From positions 1 to 12,143 of the forward strand of contig JAGGXT010000220.1 of assembly GCA_021162905.1 (NCBI GenBank): a stretch of 12,143 nucleotides of DNA, given 5' to 3'. The notes under the pieces were generated by a model. That model was given only the letters and a program-made list of their open reading frames with translations, was not told the origin of the DNA and did no database searches. Numbering within the stretch: the first letter of the stretch is position 1; every line of letters begins with the position of its first letter. The stretch comes from Candidatus Odinarchaeota archaeon (lineage in GTDB: Archaea > Asgardarchaeota > JAGGXT01). Made by a program: the position numbers and the translations under genes. Shown here piece by piece: positions 1-6,329 of this stretch.

Positions 1-2
1 CA

Positions 3-167
3 AATATCTATAAGAAGAAACTGTATGATATGGGACTCCTTGATAACATAAACCCAGAGTATGCACAGCTTGCAAAAATATTTCTAGAAAAACTAAAAAG
101 CGGAGACTTCCCCAACTTGATAGACCTTGTACTGGAAATGGGCCGTATAAGAGGATTCCTAGGCTAA
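3..167 (+). CDS. C-terminal 54 codons of an unidentified protein (5' end outside window)
   Basis: The third plus-strand frame is open from the left edge to a TAA at 165-167; the other two plus frames hit stops early. The translation is a charged, mainly helical tail that ends in MGRIRGFLG. Lys/Glu/Leu/Ile-rich composition and AT-rich codons fit the rest of the window, so this is probably the true end of a gene. I do not recognise the family from this fragment. There is no strong T-run straight after the stop, so the transcript end is unclear. Confidence 0.6.
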   Translation, partial: NIYKKKLYDMGLLDNINPEYAQLAKIFLEKLKSGDFPNLIDLVLEMGRIRGFLG

Positions 168-392
168 GATAAATAAAAATAAAGTGCTATCCATTCCTTC
201 ATTCCCTAATCTATATATTAAATAAATCACTTTGACCCTATTTCGCAGTAAACTATCTATCTACCGAATTTGACAATATAAAAGATAAACTGCCAGTTCT
301 CTTAAATCAAAACCATACACGATCAAGATACTCATCCCACTGATAACCATGATACATTTAAAATTACAATAGAATGCCTCAACTCAAGTAGT

Positions 393-400
393 AAATATTA
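393..400 (+). promoter_or_regulatory. Candidate TATA box of the receptor kinase gene
   Basis: The A/T octamer aaatatta lies about 54-61 bases before the ATG. With archaeal spacing, transcription would start near 423-428 and give a leader of about 30 bases that includes the ribosome-binding site. Other AT patches nearby, for example around 357-364, could serve instead. Confidence 0.3.
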
Positions 401-443
401 AATATTCGCAAATCTACATACATAATTATGCCGCACGCTAAGC

Positions 444-450
444 GGTGGTG
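444..450 (+). promoter_or_regulatory. Ribosome-binding site GGTGGTG deciding the kinase start
   Basis: GGTGGTG ends three bases before the ATG at 454 and resembles the archaeal anti-SD partner GGAGGTG. It supports translation beginning at 454, immediately before the hydrophobic membrane segment. Its first two bases are also the 3' arm of a possible small hairpin (431-445). Confidence 0.6.
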
Positions 451-453
451 TGA

Positions 454-3400
454 ATGAAGGGGAGAACAACAATACTACTGATATCAGTAGCTCTGATCCT
501 AATAATACTAATGACCGCTCCAACAGAAAAAATTATTTCTACTCACAATAATAGAAGAAAAAATATTATTATAATCTCAGAAGATTCTAATATAGTGCTA
601 CTCTGGCTATACGCAACTGGAAGTAACGTGGTTTCATCGCCAGCACTCGGAGATATAGATAGCGACGGGAAACTGGAAGTCATCATTGGGAGCTATGACT
701 CTAAGGTGTATGCGTTGAATAGCGAGGACGGCTCGCTCCTCTGGTCCTACATAACTGAAGGCGGGATATACTCGTCGCCAGCACTTGGAGATATAGATAG
801 CGACGGGAAGTTAGAGGTTGTCGTGGGAAGTAATGATTATAAGGTGTATGCGTTGAACGGCGAGGACGGCTCGCTCCTCTGGTCCTATACAACTGGATAT
901 ACTATACCTTCATCGCCAGCACTTGGAGATATAGATGACGACGGGAAGTTAGAGGTTGTCGTGGGAAGTAATGATTATAAGGTGTATGCGTTGAACGGCG
1001 AGGACGGCTCGCTCCTCTGGTCCTATACAACTGAAGGCGGGATATACTCGTCGCCAGCACTTGGAGATATAGATAGCGACGGGAAGCTGGAGGTCGTCGT
1101 GGGAAGTGATGACTCTAAGGTGTATGCGTTGAACGGCGAGGACGGCTCGCTCCTCTGGTCCTATACAACTGAAGGTCAAGTATCTTCATCGCCAGCACTT
1201 GGAGATATAGATAGCGACGGGAAGCTGGAGGTTGTCGTGGGAAGTTATGACTCTAAGGTGTATGCGTTGAATGGCGAGGACGGCTCGCTCCTCTGGTCTT
1301 ACGCAACTGGTAGTGGGGCATATGGAAGTGGAGTACATTCGTCGCCGGCGCTTGGGGATGTAGATAGCGACGGGAAGCTGGAGGTCGTCGTGGGAAGTTA
1401 TGACTCTAAGGTGTATGCGTTGAATGGCGAGGACGGTTCGCTTCTCTGGTCTTACGCAACTGGTGATGTAGTATACTCGTCGCCGGCGCTTGGGGATGTA
1501 GATAGCGACGGGAAGCTGGAGGTCGTCGTGGGAAGTTGGGATGGTAAGGTGTATGCGTTGAACAGCGAGGACGGCTCGCTTCTCTGGTCTTATGCAACTG
1601 AAGGTGGGGTATACTCATCGCCGGCGCTTGGGGATATAGATGGTGACGGGAAGCTGGAGGTCGTCGTGGGAAGTGGTGATCAAAATGTGTGTGCGTTGAA
1701 CCCAATAGTTTCTGGTGTCATTAGCGCGTGGCCTTGTTTTAGAGGAGAGGCTAAACATAGTGGGAACTTAGAGATTATTGATGCTGATAAAGATGCTCTC
1801 TCATATTACTCGGAGGAGCTTCTTGGCACTGATCCGAATGATAATGATACCGATGATGACAATCTGCCAGATGGCTGGGAAGCAACATATGGTCTTGATG
1901 CAATGAATTCCAGCGATGCACTACTTGACAATGACAATGATGGTCTTACAAACTTGGAGGAGTATCAATATGCTACCTCACCTATAGATAACGATACCGA
2001 CAATGATGAGATGAGTGACGGATGGGAAATCGACTACGGTTTAGATCCAAAAAATGCCAGTGATGCTGATCTTGACAACGATAATGACAATCTCACAAAC
2101 GTGCAAGAGTACCTGCATGGAACATCTCCCATAAATAATGACACGGATAGCGATGGGATGCCAGATGGATGGGAAATCTCATATGGTCTAAATGCTACAT
2201 TTGATGACTCCAACTTAGATAATGACAACGATGAACTTACAAACTTTCAAGAATACCAATACGGCACGTCTCCCGTGAATGACGATACCGACAGCGATGA
2301 ACTAACCGATAGATGGGAAATCGATAATGAATTAAACGCAACAAACCCTGATACCGACGGTGACGGGATGTGGGACGGATGGGAGGTAACATACGGATTC
2401 AATGCAACCAATCCGGGTGATGCATTGCTTGATGCGGATGGTGACGGTCTAACGAATCTTGAGGAGTTTCAGCACGGAACGAAGCCCAACAGCACCGATA
2501 CCGACGGTGACGGGATGTGGGACAAGTGGGAAATCGATTATGGTCTGAACGCTACATTTGATGATGCATTGCTTGATGCGGATGGTGACGGTCTAACGAA
2601 TCTTGAGGAGTTTCAGCACGGAACGAAGCCCAACAGCACCGATAGCGACAGCGATGGGCTCAGCGATGGTTGGGAAATTTCGGAGGGACTGAATGCTACG
2701 AATGTGGATAGTGATTATGATGGGCTTGATGATAAGTGGGAGGTGGATCATGGCTTAAATGCAACAAGTGGTGATACAGACGGAGATGGTATGCCAGATG
2801 GTTGGGAGGTTGCTTATGGCTTAAATGCCTCGAATGATGACTCCTTTTTTGATAGTGATAATGATGGTTTAACGAATTTACAAGAGTACCAATATGGTAC
2901 AAAGCCCAACAACAAAGACAGTGACAACGACGGAATGTGGGATGGTTGGGAGGTAACATATGGTTTAAATGCTACCAATCCAGACGATGCCTCACTGGAT
3001 GCCGATGGAGATGGTCTCACAAATGTTCAAGAGTTTTCATATGGTACGAATCCAAATAGTGACGATACCGATAATGATGGCATGCCGGATGGTTGGGAAA
3101 TAGAGTTCGGCCTTAATGCAACATATGCTGGTGACTCATCTCAAGATAATGATAATGACGGTCTCACAAACTTAGAGGAGTATCAACATGGGACTGATCC
3201 CATAGATGAGGATACAGATGGTGATAACATGCCTGATGGCTGGGAGGTTGCTTACGGTCTTAACGCTACATATGCTGGCGATTCGTCCGAGGATAATGAT
3301 GGAGATGGCCTTACAAACTTAGAGGAGTACCAGCATGGAACCGATCCAACAAGTTCAGATACCGATAGCGATGGCATGCCAGATGGTTGGGAGGTAAGTT

Positions 3401-5529
3401 ATGGTCTTGATCCGACAAGCGATGATGCATTGCTGGACGGTGATGGAGACGGGCTTACGAATCTTCAGGAATATCAATATGGAACCGATCCACGGGTCTC
3501 TGACAGTGATGGTGACGGTATACCAGATGGCTGGGAGGTGCAGTTTGGTTATAATCCTAGGAGTTATGGCTTTATGGAGATTGTTCACTACTATTGGTTT
3601 GCGGAGGTTATTTCCGTTGCAGCTGTAGTGACGAGTGTTATGGCTTACAGAAAAGTGAAGTTCAGCAGGATTCTGAAAGAGGTTGAGAGGATTGTAAACA
3701 AGTATGGAGTCGTTTTGGTTGATGAGGTTGCGAACATTGTAAATATTAGTAGGGAGACCGCGCTGAAGGCGATTAGCCATATTCCAGGGTGTATTTTAAT
3801 AAGAGGCAATAAGTTTGCGGTAACTGAGGCAAAAGTTAGCTGGATAGTGGATGGAATCAAGAACCTTGTTTTCTCTGGCAAACAGCTGTACTACAGGTTA
3901 GAAGATTTCTCTGCATTGCGGGTTCCTACAGAGGTGCTGGAAGAGATTTTAACCATGAGAGGAAAGCAACTTTTGGATGAGGGAATTTATGTTGGCAGGG
4001 CATTTGGTGTCTACAATCTTGCTGTGCTGGATGAGATAATTGAGGAACTCAAAGAGAAAGCCAGTGAAGAAATTATACAGTTTGATGAGTGGGTTACCCA
4101 GCTTGGTGTACCTTTCGAGGATAAGGATTACATAAAGTCCTATTTAAGCCGTAAGAATATAAGGCTTGTTAACGGCTATGTAGTTACAGATAAATTGCTA
4201 CAGAAGCTTTCTGGGTTTGTGCGTGAAAAAGTTTTTGAGACTGGCGTTATGTCTATAGATGATTTGAACATACCAGCTCAAATCATTAGTGCTTTAAATC
4301 TCAGAGAGCTCGGGCTTTTAGTATCAAAGGATGGGAAGGTGCTTTATTCACAGGGATATCTGGTTGACGAGTTAAAGAAGTTGGCCAGTAGATATTCTAC
4401 TACGAGGTTAAGTGACATAGCTAAGATTTACAATGTAGACATAGATGGATTGAAGAGGTTTATAGGTGATATAGCATCTCAAGGGCTACTAAACATCGAG
4501 CTTGTTGGAGATACAATTATATTTAGTGATACGATGACTTTACATTTAACTAATGAACTTAGGCGGATATCTGCAACCAGACCTACTGTCAGGATTGATG
4601 AAGTTGCGAAAATCTTCAGTTTGAGCGAGGATGCGATTAGAAGATATCTTGAAGCTGTTGAGAGAAGAGGTCTTATTGGGATTGAGATAAAGGAAGATTT
4701 AGTTGTATTCAAAGAAGCTGTGGCTCCAGCTTTGCCTACACCTGTTGCCGAAACTGTTAAAGCAGTGATTCCAGGATATGTGACTCTTGATCTTATTGGG
4801 GCTGGAGGGTTCTCAACTGTTTTCAGAGCAAGAGATGAAGAAGGGAACATTGTTGCTTTAAAGATCATGAATATAACTGATAAAGACACAAAGAAGGTTT
4901 TCATGAGGGAAATATCGTTCTGGAAACCTTTAGAGCATCCGAACATTGTTAAATTGTTAGATTACGGAATAGAGCCGGTACCATTTATTGCAATGGAGTT
5001 GATGGACGGAACATTAAGAGATAAGCTAAAAGAGGGCCCCTTACCAGTAAAAGAAGCCCTAAAGATAATTCTAAATATCGCAATGGCATTGGAATATGCT
5101 CATAAGGAGTTCGCTCTTGTGCACAGAGATATAAAGCCTGAGAATGTGCTCTTTAAGGGTGAAGTATACAAATTGAGTGACTGGGGATTAGCCGGTGTAC
5201 AGACGATGTTAACAGCATCTGGGTATACTGGTACTATATTTTACTCGGCTCCAGAGCAATTCGACAAAAGTTTTGGTTCGATATCATTTTGGACTGATGT
5301 GTGGCAGCTTGGTGCAATGTTCTACGAAATGATAACTGGGGAGTTACCATTTGGGAAGGAACTTGGTGAAGTTATTAAGAATGTTCTTTATGGTGAGCCA
5401 AAGAAGCCAGAGGGAATAGACAAAGAGGTCTGGGAACTAATTAAGGCAATGCTGAATAAGAAACCGTCTGAAAGAATAACATTATCGGAACTTATTTTCA
5501 GAATAAAAGAGCTAATTGAAAAATTGTAA
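454..5529 (+). CDS. Receptor-like Ser/Thr protein kinase: beta-propeller, TSP3-like Ca2+ stalk, TM helix, tandem winged helices, kinase domain
   Basis: This 1691-residue protein probably spans the membrane and phosphorylates Ser/Thr in the cytoplasm in response to an outside cue. Residues 5-22 are a hydrophobic signal or anchor. Residues 61-415 are eight blades of about 46 residues, each with SSPALGD, a DxDxDG loop and a PQQ-like VYALN..DGSLLWSY strand; WPCFRG (426-431) may help close the propeller. Residues 440-1037 are Asp-rich TSP3-like repeats with 18 N-glycosylation sequons. Residues about 1043-1065 are a membrane helix followed by RKVKFSR, placing the C-terminus inside. Residues 1071-1422 look like about six winged-helix modules. 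The kinase (about 1443-1691) has the glycine loop GAGGFSTV (1449-1456), Lys1470, Glu1486, HRDIKPEN (Asp1559, Asn1564), DWG (1576-1578) in place of DFG, APE (1599-1601), Asp1615 and Arg1674, so it should be active. Ligand and substrate are unknown. The start is fixed by GGTGGTG at 444-450. Confidence 0.93.
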   Translation: MKGRTTILLISVALILIILMTAPTEKIISTHNNRRKNIIIISEDSNIVLLWLYATGSNVVSSPALGDIDSDGKLEVIIGSYDSKVYALNSEDGSLLWSYITEGGIYSSPALGDIDSDGKLEVVVGSNDYKVYALNGEDGSLLWSYTTGYTIPSSPALGDIDDDGKLEVVVGSNDYKVYALNGEDGSLLWSYTTEGGIYSSPALGDIDSDGKLEVVVGSDDSKVYALNGEDGSLLWSYTTEGQVSSSPALGDIDSDGKLEVVVGSYDSKVYALNGEDGSLLWSYATGSGAYGSGVHSSPALGDVDSDGKLEVVVGSYDSKVYALNGEDGSLLWSYATGDVVYSSPALGDVDSDGKLEVVVGSWDGKVYALNSEDGSLLWSYATEGGVYSSPALGDIDGDGKLEVVVGSGDQNVCALNPIVSGVISAWPCFRGEAKHSGNLEIIDADKDALSYYSEELLGTDPNDNDTDDDNLPDGWEATYGLDAMNSSDALLDNDNDGLTNLEEYQYATSPIDNDTDNDEMSDGWEIDYGLDPKNASDADLDNDNDNLTNVQEYLHGTSPINNDTDSDGMPDGWEISYGLNATFDDSNLDNDNDELTNFQEYQYGTSPVNDDTDSDELTDRWEIDNELNATNPDTDGDGMWDGWEVTYGFNATNPGDALLDADGDGLTNLEEFQHGTKPNSTDTDGDGMWDKWEIDYGLNATFDDALLDADGDGLTNLEEFQHGTKPNSTDSDSDGLSDGWEISEGLNATNVDSDYDGLDDKWEVDHGLNATSGDTDGDGMPDGWEVAYGLNASNDDSFFDSDNDGLTNLQEYQYGTKPNNKDSDNDGMWDGWEVTYGLNATNPDDASLDADGDGLTNVQEFSYGTNPNSDDTDNDGMPDGWEIEFGLNATYAGDSSQDNDNDGLTNLEEYQHGTDPIDEDTDGDNMPDGWEVAYGLNATYAGDSSEDNDGDGLTNLEEYQHGTDPTSSDTDSDGMPDGWEVSYGLDPTSDDALLDGDGDGLTNLQEYQYGTDPRVSDSDGDGIPDGWEVQFGYNPRSYGFMEIVHYYWFAEVISVAAVVTSVMAYRKVKFSRILKEVERIVNKYGVVLVDEVANIVNISRETALKAISHIPGCILIRGNKFAVTEAKVSWIVDGIKNLVFSGKQLYYRLEDFSALRVPTEVLEEILTMRGKQLLDEGIYVGRAFGVYNLAVLDEIIEELKEKASEEIIQFDEWVTQLGVPFEDKDYIKSYLSRKNIRLVNGYVVTDKLLQKLSGFVREKVFETGVMSIDDLNIPAQIISALNLRELGLLVSKDGKVLYSQGYLVDELKKLASRYSTTRLSDIAKIYNVDIDGLKRFIGDIASQGLLNIELVGDTIIFSDTMTLHLTNELRRISATRPTVRIDEVAKIFSLSEDAIRRYLEAVERRGLIGIEIKEDLVVFKEAVAPALPTPVAETVKAVIPGYVTLDLIGAGGFSTVFRARDEEGNIVALKIMNITDKDTKKVFMREISFWKPLEHPNIVKLLDYGIEPVPFIAMELMDGTLRDKLKEGPLPVKEALKIILNIAMALEYAHKEFALVHRDIKPENVLFKGEVYKLSDWGLAGVQTMLTASGYTGTIFYSAPEQFDKSFGSISFWTDVWQLGAMFYEMITGELPFGKELGEVIKNVLYGEPKKPEGIDKEVWELIKAMLNKKPSERITLSELIFRIKELIEKL
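634..1698 (+). repeat. Eight tandem beta-propeller repeats, period 138 bp
   Basis: SSPALGD recurs at residues 61, 107, 153, 199, 245, 296, 342 and 388, with spacing of 46 residues except for small insertions around blades five and six. Near-identity extends to the DNA: positions 801-895 and 939-1033 are 95 identical bases. The units therefore look recently duplicated or homogenised rather than merely conserved in protein. Confidence 0.9.
1828..3564 (+). repeat. Asp-rich TSP3-like tandem repeats, main period 144-147 bp
   Basis: Each full unit has a D.DxDGMPDGWE..YGLNAT part followed by LD.DGDGLTNLEEYQ.GT.P. The Trp of the WE motif falls at residues 475, 524, 573, 621, 643, 692, 740, 762, 784, 832, 881, 930, 979 and 1027. 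Ten spacings are 48 or 49 residues and three are 22, where the GLTN half is missing. Positions 2418-2500 and 2562-2644 are 83 identical bases. Such repeats are known calcium-binding stalk elements; calcium binding here is inferred from the aspartates. Confidence 0.88.
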
Positions 5530-5560
5530 TTTTCCTTTACTTATCTTTTTTATTTATTTT
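5530..5560 (+). terminator. T-rich terminator of the receptor kinase gene
   Basis: The 31 bases straight after the stop are almost all pyrimidine, with a run of six T and further T4 tracts. This is the usual form of archaeal intrinsic termination, with no hairpin needed. Confidence 0.55.
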
Positions 5561-5591
5561 CGACTTGAAATGCCTTCCTTTTCATTTACTA

Positions 5592-5624
5592 TATTCTTAG
5601 GTATTCTCAAAAGGAAGAATCATG
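5592..5624 (+). repeat. Left copy of an imperfect direct repeat flanking the mntA/hepT pair
   Basis: The core TTCTCAAAAGGAAGAATCATG (5604-5624, one base over 20 in total) matches the right copy at 6159-6181 apart from a two-base gap and one substitution; the preceding 13 bases match at about nine positions. Its role is unknown. The region 5561-5682 otherwise contains no gene that I can support. Confidence 0.4.
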
Positions 5625-5682
5625 TGGATATCCTGCCAAATTACGAGAAAACAAGAAATATACTGTAAGGAAAAATTACATT

Positions 5683-5994
5683 ATGGTGATAAAAATAACA
5701 ATAATTACAAAAGAGAAAGTCTTAGAAATATTGCGTAAGGAACTGCCTTACCTAAGGAAAAAGTACAAAGTGAAGAGAATCGGTGTCTTTGGTTCGTTTG
5801 CTAGGGACGAGCAAACCATTAAGAGCGATATAGATATATTAGTAGAATTTGAAAAGCCAATAGGGCTCTTTAAATTTATAGAGCTTGAGATGTATCTAAG
5901 TGAAAAATTGGGACGGAAAGTCGATTTGGTTACGCATAATGCACTAAAGCCCCTAATAAAAGACAAGGTGCTGAGGGAGCTCATATATGTCTAA
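5683..5994 (+). CDS. mntA: MntA-type minimal nucleotidyltransferase (antitoxin of a HEPN/MNT module)
   Basis: This 103-residue protein belongs to the minimal nucleotidyltransferase (MNT) family. In characterised MntA/HepT systems the MntA partner neutralises the HepT RNase by adding AMP groups to a tyrosine. The polymerase-beta-like signature is complete: GSFARDE at residues 37-43, then SDIDILVEF with the metal-binding Asp49 and Asp51, and a third acidic residue at Asp81 (KVDLVT). The length is normal for the family. The ribosome-binding site is weak (AAGG at 5667-5670, about 12 bases upstream), and GTG at 5686 is an alternative start. The last 8 bases overlap the hepT remnant, the usual translationally coupled arrangement. 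Because that toxin is truncated, this protein may now act as an orphan. Family assignment is firm; its present role is not. Confidence 0.85.
   Translation: MVIKITIITKEKVLEILRKELPYLRKKYKVKRIGVFGSFARDEQTIKSDIDILVEFEKPIGLFKFIELEMYLSEKLGRKVDLVTHNALKPLIKDKVLRELIYV
5973..5979 (+). promoter_or_regulatory. Strong ribosome-binding site for the hepT remnant
   Basis: GAGGGAG lies inside the end of the nucleotidyltransferase gene, seven bases before the ATG at 5987. It is a better site than the one before the antitoxin itself and indicates that the toxin frame was, and perhaps still is, translated. Confidence 0.5.
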
Positions 5995-6145
5995 AAAGAG
6001 GAATGTAATGTTTTTTCTTAACGATATATTAATTGCTATTGATAAAATAAAGAGATATACGAAAAATATGACTTTTGATGAATTCTTGTATGACGAAAAA
6101 ACGATTTTTAATGTTTTCTTCAGCAAAGATCGGGTAAGTAAATAA
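5987..6145 (+). pseudogene. hepT: Truncated HepT (DUF86/HEPN) toxin, 52 codons
   Basis: The frame starts with an ATG that overlaps the end of mntA by 8 bases and encodes FLNDILIAIDKIKRYTK followed by MTFDEFLYDEKTI. This matches the first two helices of HepT family HEPN toxins as I know them (pattern YLeDILeaI.kIeeYtkgmsfeeFl.d..t). Full-length HepT is about 110-145 residues and its RNase site, R-x4-6-H, sits in the C-terminal half. Here the reading frame drifts into an unrelated tail (FFSKDRVSK) and stops, so the catalytic part is absent. The next 150 bases hold no recognisable remainder, which points to a deletion rather than a single frameshift. It should be non-toxic; a short regulatory peptide is possible but not supported. 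Confidence 0.7.
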
Positions 6146-6148
6146 ATA

Positions 6149-6182
6149 TCATTAGATGTTCTCAGAAAAGGAAGAGTCATGA
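6149..6182 (+). repeat. Right copy of the imperfect direct repeat flanking the mntA/hepT pair
   Basis: It begins just beyond the stop of the truncated toxin and contains TTCTCAGAAAAGGAAGAG then TCATGA, matching the left copy at 5592-5624. About 29 of 34 aligned bases agree, with a two-base gap. It also contains a ribosome-site-like AAGGAAG before an ATG (6179), but that frame has only 13 codons. Confidence 0.4.
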
Positions 6183-6247
6183 GTCTGATCAAAAATCATT
6201 TTTCAGTACTTCCGCACTAATTAGAGAAAGATTTTTAATACTTAAGG

Positions 6248-6254
6248 TATAAAT
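6248..6254 (+). promoter_or_regulatory. TATA box of the archaeal ATPase gene
   Basis: TATAAAT lies 45 bases before the ATG at 6293. Transcription would start near 6275-6280, inside the palindrome/direct-repeat element, giving a very short leader that still contains the GGTG site at 6283-6286. Confidence 0.5.
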
Positions 6255-6256
6255 TT

Positions 6257-6280
6257 TTACGGTAATAATTATTACGGTAA
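6257..6280 (+). promoter_or_regulatory. Putative operator: direct repeat TTACGGTAA overlapping a 14-bp perfect palindrome
   Basis: TTACGGTAA occurs at 6257-6265 and 6272-6280, 15 bases apart, and GTAATAATTATTAC at 6262-6275 is a perfect palindrome. The element lies between the TATA box and the ribosome site and covers the expected transcription start, the right place for repressor binding, possibly autoregulation by the ATPase. The function is inferred from position and symmetry only. Confidence 0.5.
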
Positions 6281-6282
6281 AA

Positions 6283-6286
6283 GGTG
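6283..6286 (+). promoter_or_regulatory. Ribosome-binding site GGTG pointing to an ATG at 6293
   Basis: GGTG is followed after six bases by ATG (6293-6295). That ATG reads M-T-F-F-R then a stop, one base out of frame with the ATPase. No comparable site precedes the in-frame GTG at 6330, so initiation most likely occurs at 6293. Confidence 0.55.
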
Positions 6287-6329
6287 TTACCTATGACCTT
6301 TTTTCGTTGATAGAGAAAATGAGTTAGAA

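Larger units (their letters stand above)
168..453. other. Gene-free stretch upstream of the receptor kinase
   Basis: I see no convincing ORF, tRNA or other RNA gene here. It is AT-rich with several TATA-like patches, including tttaaaat near 357-364 and aaatatta at 393-400. The only GC-rich part is 430-450, just before the kinase start, where CCGC (431-434) can pair with GCGG (442-445) around a 7-base loop. Confidence 0.5.

Noticed and set aside
168..453. Possible tRNA or small RNA gene in the long gene-free region
   Set aside because: No cloverleaf pairing, T-loop GTTCRA box or GC-rich block typical of RNA genes in thermophiles could be found.
701..1705. Several minus-strand open frames of 63-99 codons within the propeller repeats
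   Set aside because: They are antisense shadows: the same codons repeat with the 138-bp period, the translations are Arg/Pro/Ser/His-rich and low in complexity, and there are no ribosome sites.
634..3564. Tandem repeats as a possible CRISPR array or satellite
   Set aside because: The period is 138-147 bp in one uninterrupted reading frame, with protein motifs conserved between units and no unique spacers.
2034..3780. Minus-strand frames and a 75-codon plus-strand frame (3401-3628) in the stalk region
   Set aside because: They mirror the Asp-rich repeat codons in other frames and give implausible Ser/His/Leu-rich proteins; the sense frame is clearly coding.
5622..5735. A 37-codon frame starting at the ATG of the left direct repeat
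   Set aside because: It overlaps the nucleotidyltransferase start in another frame, is Asn/Lys-rich and resembles no protein known to me.
5953..6192. 79-codon minus-strand frame opposite the hepT remnant
   Set aside because: The opposite strand has recognisable HepT similarity, overlap with mntA and a strong ribosome site; the antisense product is a Phe/Leu/Ile-rich shadow.
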